DNA from: Polaribacter sp. SA4-10
GTDB lineage: Bacteria; Bacteroidota; Bacteroidia; Flavobacteriales; Flavobacteriaceae
Direction of reading: 5' to 3'
Assembly (NCBI GenBank): GCA_949519155.1
Contig: CATIQU010000025.1
Location: 60,363 to 124,362, forward strand
DNA length: 64,000 nt
Shown here one piece after another: positions 17,812-27,430 of the stretch (its first letter is position 1; each line of letters opens with the position of its first letter). A program made the position numbers and the translations under genes. A model generated the notes under the pieces. The model saw only the letters and a program-made list of their open reading frames with translations. It searched no databases and had not been told where the DNA came from.

Positions 17812-20215
17812 TTACAAAACGCCACCACTCCCTCTAGTTTCGTTATCTTCTCTGTACTTTCGATCTCTGTCCTTTTTTTTTCCGCCCCCAAAATTATACG
17901 AAAAACCAAGGTAAATTGAACTATATTCTAGTGTAAAGCTTCCTGTCTGTGGAAATGGATTGGAAGAAGAAATTGCCTGTTTAAAATTATCAAAAATATC
18001 CGTTCCTCTTAAGTTGATTGCCCCTTTTCCTTTTAAAACTGACCATCTAGCAGATGCATTTACTAAAAAATAAGGGTTTACTTTAAATTGAACATTTTCA
18101 CTTTTCCCTTTGTAAGAACCGGATAATTGAAAGCTTAATTTTTTGGAGGCATTAAAACGATTGCTAATTCGTGCCCGAAAGAGTGCGTTTCTAATACTTT
18201 CTCTTTGGTTATTTATAAAACCAATACTTTCCTGAATATATAAGCTCGAGCTAGGTCTTAAAGTCCACCATTTTTTAGGTTTGTAACTCCCCGAAATTTC
18301 GATCCCATAACTGTCAGATGTATCATAGTTTTCATAGGAAAGTATTTGACGATCATTATGCAGTGGGTCTTTGTTTATAATTCGACCAATCTTATCAGTC
18401 GTTTTCCTATAAAAACCTCCTATAGTAACATTGCCTTTTGTGTAGTTTACTTCAAATGAGTTGGTGAATTGAGGTGTTAGCTCTCTGTTTCCTACTGAAA
18501 TTGTCAAAGCCGAAGTCCATTCTTGAATTGGTGTTACCTGGTTGATTCCTGGTCGATCAACACGTCTACTATAACCAAATTGAATTTCATCATTTTCTGA
18601 AATTTGATAAGTTAGAAATGCGGAAGGATAGATACTAAAAATGGCATCAGTATACAGTTCTGTTTCGCTTTGAACGGTGTTTAAAAAGTGTCCGTCTACT
18701 GTAAAATGTTCGAATCGAAGACCAGTTTGTATTCCTATTTTTTTATATTCTGTATTGAAATTAATATAGGCAGAATACATTTTTCGATCGTAATTAAATG
18801 TCGAATTCCCCCTTGCTGAGGTGCTCGGTGTGTTGCCTGTTTCTACTTCTTGATCGGTAACTATATGGTTGAAATATTTTTGATTTCTAGCTTCAATTCC
18901 AAGTTCTAAAGTTCCATTTTTCAGGGGTTTTGTATAATCAATATTTAATAATAAACTTCGATTGTCGTTGGTAATTGTATTGCTGTAATTATAAATTTTA
19001 GATTCTGGGCGTATTGTTTCTGTCATTAAATCACTCTGTGGGCTGCTGCTTTCGGAGTGGTTTATTTCAAATTCAAGACTATGTCCTTTATCATCTAAAT
19101 CTAATTTATAATTAAGATTGTATACTTGTTCATTGATGTCGTAAATTGATAGATTTTCTGTATTTAGAGTGTTATTTCCATTTTCTTTGGTTATTGTATT
19201 CACAAAAAAATCAGTACCTATATAATTATGAGTGGTATAAAAGGAAAGCGTATTTTTAGAATTCATATAAAAATTTACACCATTTTTTATATAATGAGAA
19301 GTTGAATGGTCTAAGTAATCAATCTTTTGGGATAGGTTTTTGTCCTCCCTATTAAAGGTTGCAAACGTTTCAAATTTTCCAGCATCAACGCCATAGTTTC
19401 CATAAAAGTTGACTTTTCCAGTCCGGTAATTATAATTTAAAGAACCTGTTGGTCGTTTGTTAATGCTTTGTTCTGCACCTAAAGAAATCGCTCCGTTAAA
19501 ACCAATTGTTGTGTTCTTTTTTAATATAATATTTATAATTCCGCTCATTCCTTCAGGATTGTATTTCGCCGACGGATTTGTAATTAATTCTACACTTTTT
19601 ACTGAGGAGGATGGTAGCTGTTTCAATACCTGTGCAGTCGACAAATTCGACGGTTTTCCGTCAATCAGTACACGTACATTTTCATTCCCTCTTAAGCTGA
19701 CTGTTCCAGATTGATGGTTTACCTCTATGGATGGAATATTTTCCAACATTTGCAGTGAATTGGTTCCAGCTGAAGCTAGATCCTTGCTTATGTTTATTAT
19801 CTTTCGGTCAATTTTTTGAATTACAATAGATCTTTCAGCTTCAATAATTACTCCGCCCAATTCAGTTATTTCATCCTCAATATAAATCGGAGCTATTTCA
19901 ATTTTTTTATCATTTATCAAAATTATTTTTCTTACAACCTTTTTGTATCCAATATATTGAATATCAATAAAAAGGGTATCTATAGGTAATTTCTTAATAA
20001 GAAACCGCCCCTTTTTTATTTGTGATGCTACCAGTTAATATGCTGTCTTTTTTTGTCTTACATGTAATACTAACGTAGGGTAGTGGTTGCTTGGCTTTTC
20101 GGTCTAAGATAGTACCAGAGATGATGCCATCATTTTTAATTCCTTGTTTCTTATTCTGAGTATGGATTTAGAATGAAATAAATAATACAAATATAAAAAC
20201 TCTTTTTTTTATCAT
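17812..20215 (-). pseudogene. Outer-membrane beta-barrel (OMP_b-brl_3/TonB-receptor-like) gene with a nonsense codon and a frameshift
   Basis: The 3' part (17812-19920) is an open frame of 702 codons with a plug-like domain (VSLRGNENVRVLIDGKPS, ELITNPSAKYNPEGMSGIIN) and a barrel ending in a basic, glycine-rich tail, as in the OMP_b-brl_3 family. Upstream of its first Met the gene continues in pieces. From the ATG at 20215 a signal peptide (MIKKRVFIFVLFISF) meets TAA at 20168-20170. The same frame then gives IHTQNKKQG and a carboxypeptidase-regulatory-like segment (DGIISGTILDRKAKQPLPYV). A one-base shift near 20005-20012 (one extra G in a GGGG run) is needed to rejoin the main frame (GRFLIKKLPIDTLFIDIQY). 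Two independent lesions mean no exported full-length product. A sequencing error alone would not easily give both. Confidence 0.85.
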
Positions 20216-20396
20216 TTTATTTGGGTATTAATGGGAAAAAGCGAAGACGATTCCCTTACTTATAAAGGATAATTGTATGTTATTTTTTTAATTATATCAA
20301 TTTATTTTTAAAAAATCAATACTAGTGTGCATTTGAAAATGAATTTTAATATCATTTGACTATATTTATTTTTTAACCAATGCCCCCTTTTTTTTT

Positions 20397-20759
20397 ATGA
20401 AAAATTACACACTCGTTTTTGGTGCTTCTTTAAAAGAAGATCGATATTCCAATCGGGTTATAAAAAAGTTACGAGAAAATAAACAAGAAGTTGTTGCTTT
20501 TGGTTTGCGAGAAGGGATTGTTTTCAATTTGTCGATCGCCACCGAACTAATAAATTATGAACATATTGATACAGTTTCCTTGTATCTGAGTCCAAAAAGA
20601 CAAGAAGCATATTATAAATACATCATCAGTTTAAAACCAAGAAGAATAATTTTTAATCCAGGAACAGAAAATAATACTTTTGTAAAATTGCTAGAAGAAA
20701 ATAATATAGAAAGTGATGTTGCGTGTACTTTAGTTTTGTTGGCAACGAACCAATATTAA
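20397..20759 (+). CDS. CoA-binding domain protein (YccU-like)
   Basis: This 120-aa protein has a Rossmann-like CoA-binding fold: an N-terminal TLVFGASLKEDRYSNRVI segment with a GAS turn, a middle DTVSLYLSPKRQE and a C-terminal RIIFNPGTENN with VACTLVLLA. Stand-alone CoA-binding proteins of this size are common but their role is unknown. Its stop overlaps the stop of the convergent rnz gene by 4 bases, leaving no space for a separate terminator. Confidence 0.87.
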   Translation: MKNYTLVFGASLKEDRYSNRVIKKLRENKQEVVAFGLREGIVFNLSIATELINYEHIDTVSLYLSPKRQEAYYKYIISLKPRRIIFNPGTENNTFVKLLEENNIESDVACTLVLLATNQY

Positions 20760-21673
20760 TCCACAGTGAAAATTTTTCCTGTTTCTGCAACATCAGTATT
20801 TCTAAAGACCTCCTGTGCTTCTGTTTTAAATGCTGATATCTCTTTATAGCGGCCAGAATAATGTCCTAAAACAAGTTGTTTAGCATTTGCTTCTTTTGCT
20901 ATTTGTGCCGCTTGTTTTGCAGTAGAATGTTTTGTTTTTATTGCTAAATCTTCCCTGTCTGAAAGAAATGTAGCCTCATGATATAGCAAGTCTACATTTT
21001 TAATTAATGGAACAATATCTGGTTTGTATGTGGTGTCGCTACAAAAAGCATAACGAATTGATTTTGCTTGAGGGAGTGTCAATTCTGAATTTGGAATGAC
21101 TTCGCCATTTGGTAAATGGATGTCTTTTCCAGCCTTTATATTTAGATAATCTGCACGATCAATTTCTTCATAATTGGCAATGTTTTCCGGATGCAATTTT
21201 AAAGACTTTTCTTTTTCAGTAAACAAATATCCATTTGTGTAAACGCGGTGTCTTAGTGGAATTGTACTCACAGAGACCTTCTCGTCCTCAAAAATAACTT
21301 CACTCTCTTTGGAATCTAACTCATGAAAAATTATCTTATACTTTGCATGGGATTGAGATATTTTTAAAGAAAGTAAAGTCACCTCTTTAATTCCTTTTGG
21401 ACCATAAATATGCAATTCCTTTTCTCTATTTAAAATCCCAAACGTAGATAGAAGTCCCACTAAACCGTAAAAATGATCTCCATGTAAGTGAGAGATAAAA
21501 ATATGAGTAATTTTTGTAAATCCAATTTTGTACTGTCGCATTTGTCGCTGCGTACCTTCACCACAATCTATCAAAAAATGACGGTTGTTGATCTCTAAAT
21601 ATTGTGAAGTCGGATGTGCATTTGCGCGAGGAGTTGCCGAATGACAACCCAGAATAGTCAATTTTAAACTCAT
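20756..21673 (-). CDS. rnz: Ribonuclease Z
   Basis: This 305-aa metallo-beta-lactamase-fold nuclease matures tRNA 3' ends. The zinc-binding motif HLHGDH (FISHLHGDHFYGL) is at about residues 59-70, with further ligands in FCSDTTY, LLYHEATF and the late LVLGHYSGRY. Length and order fit the bacterial short form. The start overlaps the stop of the upstream T9SS mini-protein gene by 4 bases (ATGA), implying translational coupling, so the messages of two unrelated functions are linked. Confidence 0.95.
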   Translation of the reverse strand: MSLKLTILGCHSATPRANAHPTSQYLEINNRHFLIDCGEGTQRQMRQYKIGFTKITHIFISHLHGDHFYGLVGLLSTFGILNREKELHIYGPKGIKEVTLLSLKISQSHAKYKIIFHELDSKESEVIFEDEKVSVSTIPLRHRVYTNGYLFTEKEKSLKLHPENIANYEEIDRADYLNIKAGKDIHLPNGEVIPNSELTLPQAKSIRYAFCSDTTYKPDIVPLIKNVDLLYHEATFLSDREDLAIKTKHSTAKQAAQIAKEANAKQLVLGHYSGRYKEISAFKTEAQEVFRNTDVAETGKIFTVD

Positions 21674-21990
21674 TGAATAACAAGACGTTTTGAAACGATG
21701 CTTTTTTTATTTTGAATTGAATAGATGTAAATCCCTGGTAACAACTGCCGTTTAAAGAAAGAGATTGTGTTTTTTCCTTTTTGTACGGTGAGTTGTTTTT
21801 TATGGACTGTTTTACCTAAAATATTTTTAACATTAAAAATTACAATTCCTGCTTGGACTGCATTAAAATGAATTTTTGTTGAAGTTGTAAATGGGTTTGG
21901 CGCAGCAGATAACTGTGTAATCGGTTTTTCTTGCGAAAAATTAGCTGTGATATTGAATAAAAATAAAATAAAAAATAGTTTTTTTATCAT
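21670..21990 (-). CDS. Mini-protein consisting of a signal peptide and a T9SS type A sorting domain
   Basis: The 106-aa product begins with a Sec signal peptide (MIKKLFFILFLFNITANFSQ). Almost all the rest matches a type A sorting domain of the type IX secretion system: PNPFTTSTKIHF near residue 32, VFNVKNILGKTV-like middle (FNVKNILGKTV) and the C-terminal LLPGIYIYSIQNKK and SKRLVIQ. Normally this domain is the C-terminal export tag of a large cargo protein. Here there is no cargo. It may be a remnant of a larger gene or a genuine small cell-surface protein. Its stop overlaps the rnz start (ATGA). Confidence 0.8.
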   Translation of the reverse strand: MIKKLFFILFLFNITANFSQEKPITQLSAAPNPFTTSTKIHFNAVQAGIVIFNVKNILGKTVHKKQLTVQKGKNTISFFKRQLLPGIYIYSIQNKKSIVSKRLVIQ

Positions 21991-22005
21991 TGTACACTGC
22001 TTGTT

Positions 22006-22338
22006 TTAAAACCCTAATTCTCTTTCAATGTTTTCCATTTCTAGAATATCTTCAGCTTCTTGAAGCGTCGGAACCACATTTATTTCTTCAGGCAATGCAT
22101 CAATATCTAACGATCCTGTGATAATTACAAACGAAGTACCATTTTCTTTTTTAGCTGAAGCGATCTCCAAAAATAACAAAAATTCTTTTGGAGTTATGTT
22201 AAGATTTTCAGAAATATCAAAAATAACGTTTTCAGTCCTGTGTTTTTCTATGCTCGAGAAAAACATATTTAAAGCCTCCTGAAGTATGTTTTCTTCGGTG
22301 CTAAAAAGAGTATAACCCCCTTTATTTTTAATCTTCAT
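22006..22338 (-). CDS. Small STAS-like protein, uncharacterised
   Basis: The 110-aa cytosolic protein has alternating strands and helices: YTLFSTEEN at the start, ENVIFDISENLNITPKEFLLFLEIA in the middle (pieces VIFDISENL and FLLFLEIAS) and SFVIITGSLDIDALPEEI, PTLQEAEDILEME towards the end. This resembles the STAS/anti-sigma-antagonist fold (strand, helix, then a late T-x-x-EA-x-D-x-x-E helix). It sits between the T9SS mini-protein and pyrB on the same strand. Function is not known. Confidence 0.65.
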   Translation of the reverse strand: MKIKNKGGYTLFSTEENILQEALNMFFSSIEKHRTENVIFDISENLNITPKEFLLFLEIASAKKENGTSFVIITGSLDIDALPEEINVVPTLQEAEDILEMENIERELGF

Positions 22339-22372
22339 TTATTTTTTTTAGGATAAAACAGAATTTAAACCA

Positions 22373-23302
22373 TTATCTTTTAATTTGTTGCGCCAATAAA
22401 TAGATTACAGCCATTCTAACTGCAACTCCATTTTCTACTTGATTTAAGATAATTGAACTGTTAGAATCTGCCACATCACTTGTGATTTCAACACCTCGAT
22501 TAATTGGTCCTGGGTGCATAATGACAATTTTTTTGTCTAGACCCTCTAGAACTTCCTGATTGATACCAAAAAGCTGTGTGTATTCTCTAGTAGAAGGAAA
22601 GTACTTAATATCCATTCTTTCGTGTTGTACGCGCAAAACATTTGCAACATCGCACCATTCTAGCGCCTTTTTAAGGTTTGTTTCTACGGAGACTCCTAGA
22701 CTTGTAATGTATTTAGGGATTAATGTCGTTGGACCGCAAACTTTTACTTCTGCACCTTGAAGTTGCAATGCGAAGATGTTAGACAAAGCAACCCTAGAGT
22801 GAAGAATGTCTCCAACAATTAATATTTTCTTTCCTTTTACACTCCCTAGCTTTTCTCTTATTGAATAGGAATCTAATAATGCCTGTGTAGGATGTTCATG
22901 TGTACCATCACCAGCATTTATGATTTTTGCGTCTACATGTTTCGATAAAAAAACACCTGCTCCAACACTTGCATGCCGCATAACAACAATATCTACCTTC
23001 ATGGCTAGAATATTGTTAACAGTATCAATTAATGTCTCTCCTTTCTTTACGGAGGATTGACTTGCTGAAAAATTGATAACATCTGCAGAAAGTCTTTTTT
23101 CTGCTAATTCGAAACTTAATTTTGTTCTTGTACTATTTTCAAAAAATAAATTAGCAATTGTTATATCTCTAAGAGAAGGAACTTTTTTAATTGGCCTATT
23201 GATGACTTCTTTAAATTGATCTGCAGTTTCAAAAATAAGATTGATATCTGTGTTTTTTAGATATTTTATGCCCAATAAATTTTCTACACTTAGCTGTTTC
23301 AT
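22373..23302 (-). CDS. pyrB: Aspartate carbamoyltransferase catalytic subunit
   Basis: PyrB makes N-carbamoyl-aspartate from carbamoyl phosphate and aspartate, the committed step of pyrimidine synthesis. At 309 aa it is typical. Carbamoyl-phosphate-binding motif FENSTRTKLSFE is at about residues 53-64, and the GDGTHEHPTQALLD segment and the C-terminal MHPGPINRGVEI are intact. It follows pyrR with a 1-bp gap, which is the usual Bacteroidota order. No regulatory PyrI gene is adjacent. Confidence 0.97.
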   Translation of the reverse strand: MKQLSVENLLGIKYLKNTDINLIFETADQFKEVINRPIKKVPSLRDITIANLFFENSTRTKLSFELAEKRLSADVINFSASQSSVKKGETLIDTVNNILAMKVDIVVMRHASVGAGVFLSKHVDAKIINAGDGTHEHPTQALLDSYSIREKLGSVKGKKILIVGDILHSRVALSNIFALQLQGAEVKVCGPTTLIPKYITSLGVSVETNLKKALEWCDVANVLRVQHERMDIKYFPSTREYTQLFGINQEVLEGLDKKIVIMHPGPINRGVEITSDVADSNSSIILNQVENGVAVRMAVIYLLAQQIKR

Positions 23303-23303
23303 A

Positions 23304-23843
23304 TTAGGTGAGTTCTATATAGACTGCGTCTTTTTTATGTGTTTCTTTCCAGGTAACCAATACCTTTTCTTCATTAATCGCATCTACTTGTCGTCCTCGG
23401 TAATTTGGTTGAATTGGTAGGTGTCTGCTAAATCTTCTATCTATTAAAACCAGTAACTCTACGCTTTCTGGCCTTCCATATGACTGAATTGCAGTTAGCG
23501 CTGCGCGAACACTTCGCCCCGAAAATAAAACATCGTCAATGAAAACGACTTTTTTGTCTTCAACTAAAAAGTCAATTTCTGTAGTGTTTGCTTCTAAAGG
23601 AATTTCTCTTCGCCTAAAATCATCTCTGTAAAATGTAATGTCTAAAGAGCCTAATTGTATCTCTTTTATTTGATATTCATTTTTAAGCAAACTTAAAAGT
23701 CTCTTTGCTAGAAAGGAACCTCTTGGTTGCAATCCAATTAAAACTGTATTAGAAAAATCGTTATGATTTTCGATTAACTGGCACGCCAATCGATGTAAGA
23801 TAATCTCAATATCCTTAGCGTTAAGTAAGGTTTTTTTGCTCAT
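23304..23843 (-). CDS. pyrR: Bifunctional pyr operon regulator / uracil phosphoribosyltransferase
   Basis: The 179-aa PyrR has the phosphoribosyltransferase fold with the PRPP-binding motif VVFIDDVLFSGRSVRAAL at about residues 96-113 and an N-terminal LIGLQPRGSFLAKRL segment. In Bacillus it binds pyr mRNA and controls attenuation. In Bacteroidota the RNA-binding role is less certain, and I saw no attenuator in its leader. A good promoter lies 38-67 bp upstream. pyrB follows directly. Confidence 0.94.
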   Translation of the reverse strand: MSKKTLLNAKDIEIILHRLACQLIENHNDFSNTVLIGLQPRGSFLAKRLLSLLKNEYQIKEIQLGSLDITFYRDDFRRREIPLEANTTEIDFLVEDKKVVFIDDVLFSGRSVRAALTAIQSYGRPESVELLVLIDRRFSRHLPIQPNYRGRQVDAINEEKVLVTWKETHKKDAVYIELT

Positions 23844-23880
23844 AAGAAGCCTGCTTCATTAGCGAAACAGTTATTGAAAA

Positions 23881-23910
23881 CAAAGCTAATGTAAAAATGT
23901 GTACAAGCAA
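23881..23910 (-). promoter_or_regulatory. Promoter of pyrR-pyrB (-33 TTG, -7 TAGCTTTG)
   Basis: On the minus strand TTG (23910-23908) and TAGCTTTG (23888-23881) are separated by 19 nt, a full match to the Bacteroidota consensus. The pyrR ATG follows about 38 bp downstream. Confidence 0.75.
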
Positions 23911-24031
23911 AATATATCTAAGAGAAAACGAACCGCTTTTTGTTAATTAAATTGTTGAAAACAAAACAACAGATTCTGAAGGAGATAAAAGACTTGTAGT
24001 ACATTTAAAGTAACAAACAACCACATCGCCT

Positions 24032-25402
24032 ATGTCTTTCGTGAAATTTGAATCGATGTTAAAAACAAATAATGTTTATTTCTTCGATTTAACTGAATTT
24101 GAGGAAATTATAATCCATTATATAGATATTGGTAAGCACTCTTTAGCGAAAAAAGCCGTAAAACTTGGGTTAGAACAGCATCCAGATTCCATAGATTTAA
24201 AGTTGTTGGAAATAGAATTATGCGTTTTTGAAAACAAATTAGATCTTGCAAAAAAATTATTACGTCAAGTAGAGATTTTAGAACCCAATAATGATGAAGT
24301 GTTTATTCAGAAAGCAACCATTATTTCTAAAGAAGGTAAACACAAAGAGGCGATAGAAAACCTAATTAAAGCACTAACACTTACTGACGATAAAGAAGAT
24401 ATTTGGTCTTTATTAGGGATGGAGTATTTGTATTTAGATGATTTCGAAAATGCACGATTAAATTTTATCAATTGTGTAAACGAAGATCTCGAAGATTATT
24501 CATCACTTTACAATGTTGTGTATTGCTTCGATATGGAAGAAAAGCATCAAGAAGCAATTGATTTCTTAAATAAATACATCGATAAGAACCCTTATTGCGA
24601 AGTTGCTTGGCATCAAATAGGGAGACAATACTCGGTGCTCAAAAGGCACGAAGAAGCGCTAACTGCTTATGATTTTGCCGTTATCATCGATGAGCTCTTT
24701 GTGGGAGGTTATTTAGAGAAAGCAAAAACGTTAGAAGCTTTAGGTGCCTATCAAGAGGCTATTGACAACTATTTAATTACGCTAGAGTTAGATGATGCAA
24801 CTGCATTTGCTTTTGTAAGAATAGGAGAATGTTACCAAAGATTAGGAAATGCTTCTGCAGCGATTTCATACTATAAAAAAGCGGTTCATGAAGACCCATT
24901 ATTAGCTAAAGGATGGTTGTATTTGACGAATATTTATTTTGATCAAAAAAATTACGAAAAAGCAACTTATTATATTTCCAAAGCTTTAAGTATCGATGAG
25001 TCGGATGCGCTTTATTGGAGGCGCTATTCTGAAATTAAATTGAAACTGAATTTCTTTGAAGAAGCGATAAAAGGCTTTGAAATGTGCCTGTCATTAGGAG
25101 ATGAAGATGTAAATGTCTTCATTGCCTTAGTAGATGTTCTAACGTTTGTTGGTGAATTTAATGCAGCCCTGAAAACCTTAATTAAAGCACAAAAAACACA
25201 TAAAAACTTTGCTGAAATTGAGTACCGATTCGCAGGATTATTTTTGGCTCTTAACAAGCAAAAATTTGGAATTGAACACTTAGTGAAGGCAATAAATATT
25301 GATTATGATTATCACATTATTTTAAAAGAATTGTATCCATCAGTTTATTTTAACGAGGGCATTCAAAAATTATTAAAAGACTTTAAGAAAGCGACCGAAT
25401 AG
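24032..25402 (+). CDS. TPR-repeat protein
   Basis: This 456-aa protein is built almost entirely of tetratricopeptide repeats: for example KHKEAIENLIKAL, LGAYQEAIDNYLITLELD and LGNASAAISYYKKAVHEDP, about 34 residues apart, ten or more units. It has no signal peptide or membrane segment, so it is a cytosolic scaffold. Its partners are unknown. It is divergent from pyrR with a 188-bp shared upstream region and is followed by the DUF368 pair on the same strand. Confidence 0.87.
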   Translation: MSFVKFESMLKTNNVYFFDLTEFEEIIIHYIDIGKHSLAKKAVKLGLEQHPDSIDLKLLEIELCVFENKLDLAKKLLRQVEILEPNNDEVFIQKATIISKEGKHKEAIENLIKALTLTDDKEDIWSLLGMEYLYLDDFENARLNFINCVNEDLEDYSSLYNVVYCFDMEEKHQEAIDFLNKYIDKNPYCEVAWHQIGRQYSVLKRHEEALTAYDFAVIIDELFVGGYLEKAKTLEALGAYQEAIDNYLITLELDDATAFAFVRIGECYQRLGNASAAISYYKKAVHEDPLLAKGWLYLTNIYFDQKNYEKATYYISKALSIDESDALYWRRYSEIKLKLNFFEEAIKGFEMCLSLGDEDVNVFIALVDVLTFVGEFNAALKTLIKAQKTHKNFAEIEYRFAGLFLALNKQKFGIEHLVKAINIDYDYHIILKELYPSVYFNEGIQKLLKDFKKATE

Positions 25403-25495
25403 CAAAGCGTTTTTTAACTTGAAAACAGCAACAGCAAAAACCTTTTTTCTTCAAATTTATTTTACCTTCGTCTACACAAAATAAATATATTAAAA

Positions 25496-26419
25496 ATGGT
25501 TAGAAAATTACACGACTATTTCGTAATCGGATTGAAAGGAATGGCAATGGGTGCAGCAGATGTTGTGCCAGGAGTTTCCGGTGGTACTATTGCATTTATT
25601 TCTGGTATTTATGAAGAACTGTTAAGTACGATTAGCAATGTAAACCTAAGCTTGTTGAGAACCCTAAAGACTTCTGGTATTAAAGCCGCTTGGAAACAAC
25701 TGAATGGTTCCTTTTTAACAGCCTTATTCCTTGGTGTTTTTGTAAGTATTGTGTCTTTAGCAAAAGTCATCAAGCACCTTTTAGAAAGTCAACCTATTTT
25801 ACTGTGGTCTTTCTTTTTTGGTTTGGTGCTAGCAAGTATTATATACATAGCAAGACAAATTACCAATTGGAATTTTAAAGCCTTTTTAATACTGGTTTTA
25901 GGCGCTGCTTTAGCCTTTTTTATTACCACTTTAAATCCATTAGTTTTAGAAAGTTCTTCAAGTGGATTTCTTTTTTTAGCAGGTGCCATTGCAATTTGTG
26001 CCATGATCTTGCCAGGAATTTCAGGATCTTTTATTTTATTATTACTAGGAGCTTATAAGCCCGTTTTAGAAGCAGTTAATAATCGAGATTTTAAAATAAT
26101 TTTAACTTTTATGGCCGGAGCTGTCGTTGGCCTGTTAACATTTTCAAGAGTGCTAAAATGGTTGTTTACAAAGTATAAAAACTTAACGCTAGCAGTTTTA
26201 ACAGGTTTTATTATTGGCTCTTTAAATAAAATTTGGCCTTGGAAAGAAACCCTTACTTGGCGTACCAATTCTCATGGAGTAAAAGTGCCGTTTAATCAAC
26301 AAAGTGTTTCTCCTTTTTCATTTGATGAGGACCCTCAGTTGATGTTGGCTGTTGCTTTTTCGATTCTTGGTTTTGTTCTTATTTTAGGAATGGAGAAATT
26401 AGCAGTTAAAAAACAATAA
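25496..26419 (+). CDS. DUF368 integral membrane protein, first of a tandem pair
   Basis: The 307-aa polytopic protein begins with the DUF368 signature LKGMAMGAADVVPGVSGGTIAF at about residues 14-35 (shown by GMAMGAADVVPGVSGGT) and repeats a similar LPGISGSFILLLLGAY motif in its second half. About eight membrane helices are predicted. DUF368 belongs with the PopT/UptA group implicated in undecaprenyl-phosphate recycling across the inner membrane, which is a reasonable but unproven role here. Its stop directly abuts the ATG of the second copy (TAAATG). Confidence 0.9.
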   Translation: MVRKLHDYFVIGLKGMAMGAADVVPGVSGGTIAFISGIYEELLSTISNVNLSLLRTLKTSGIKAAWKQLNGSFLTALFLGVFVSIVSLAKVIKHLLESQPILLWSFFFGLVLASIIYIARQITNWNFKAFLILVLGAALAFFITTLNPLVLESSSSGFLFLAGAIAICAMILPGISGSFILLLLGAYKPVLEAVNNRDFKIILTFMAGAVVGLLTFSRVLKWLFTKYKNLTLAVLTGFIIGSLNKIWPWKETLTWRTNSHGVKVPFNQQSVSPFSFDEDPQLMLAVAFSILGFVLILGMEKLAVKKQ

Positions 26420-27430
26420 ATGCAACAAGACAGGACACTGCTAGAAAAAGGTTCTCTTTTCTTAAAAGGGATTGCAATGGGTGCAGCAAATAAAGTTCCT
26501 GGTGTTTCGGGAGGTACTGTCTCTTTTGTTCTCGGCTTTTATGAAGAACTAATTGCGTCTTTCAGAAAAATTAATTCCAACGCTTTAAAACTCCTTCTAA
26601 AAGGAGATTTGAAGCAGTTTTATCGACATATCAACGGGACCTTTTTAGTCCTCGTTATGGGAGGGAGTATTTTTAGTTACTTTAGTATTTCTTTGGTGCT
26701 AGATTACTTTTTGGTTCACTACGAACTGTATGTTTGGAGCTGGTTTTTTGGAATGATTCTCGGGTCTATATTTTATATTGGAAGCGATTTTGGCGATTGG
26801 AATGTAAAGAATTTAATTTCTTTAATTCTTGGAGTAGCTGTAGGAATTGGAATCAGTTTTTTAACACCAGCAAAAGAAAATGATAACTTATGGTTTGTCT
26901 TTTTATGCGGAATTATTGGTGTTTCTGGAATGACATTACCTGGTCTGTCAGGTTCCTTTATTTTAATTTTATTAGGAAACTATGTGCTACTTTTGGTAGA
27001 TTCTGTGAATGTGTTTTTAAGTGTTTTAACAGATGTTTTTTATGGAGATTTTTCTGCTTTCAAAGATGCTGTAAAAGTGAAGTACTTGAAAATAATAACC
27101 GTTTTTACCGGTGGGTCCCTTTTTGGATTGGTGTCAATATCTCATGTTCTAGGGTATGTATTAAAACGCTGGAATCAAATTGTAATTTCGGTTATTATTG
27201 GTTTTATTACAGGTTCTTTAGGAGTTGTTTGGCCATGGAAGAAAACCGTTTTTTTGAAACAGGAGGGGAGCTTTGTACTAGACTTCAAACAACATAAAAT
27301 TGTAGAGAATTATGAACGTTTTATACCAGATTTCTTGATACTAGAGACTTGGTTAGCAATTTTTTGCATTACGTTAGGACTTGGATTGATATTAATATTA
27401 GATATTTATGGAAGAAAAAAAGAAGCATAA
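26420..27430 (+). CDS. DUF368 integral membrane protein, second of a tandem pair
   Basis: The 336-aa paralogue of the preceding protein has the same signatures (GIAMGAANKVPGVSGGTVSF at about residues 15-34, LPGLSGSFILILLGNY in the second half) but a longer loop between late helices and a divergent sequence overall. The duplication is therefore not recent. Zero spacing to the first copy and a 23-bp overlap with aroE put all three in one message. Two DUF368 proteins side by side may form a heteromer or have distinct lipid substrates; this is inference. Confidence 0.9.
   Translation: MQQDRTLLEKGSLFLKGIAMGAANKVPGVSGGTVSFVLGFYEELIASFRKINSNALKLLLKGDLKQFYRHINGTFLVLVMGGSIFSYFSISLVLDYFLVHYELYVWSWFFGMILGSIFYIGSDFGDWNVKNLISLILGVAVGIGISFLTPAKENDNLWFVFLCGIIGVSGMTLPGLSGSFILILLGNYVLLLVDSVNVFLSVLTDVFYGDFSAFKDAVKVKYLKIITVFTGGSLFGLVSISHVLGYVLKRWNQIVISVIIGFITGSLGVVWPWKKTVFLKQEGSFVLDFKQHKIVENYERFIPDFLILETWLAIFCITLGLGLILILDIYGRKKEA

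Noticed and set aside
17812..19920. The 702-aa barrel as an intact gene starting at its first Met
   Set aside because: It would lack a signal peptide, and the missing N-terminal domain and signal are encoded just upstream behind a frameshift and a stop.
23844..24031. PyrR-binding attenuator or riboswitch in the pyrR leader
   Set aside because: No anti-terminator/terminator hairpins with a T tract are visible. The leader is only about 30 nt from the promoter.
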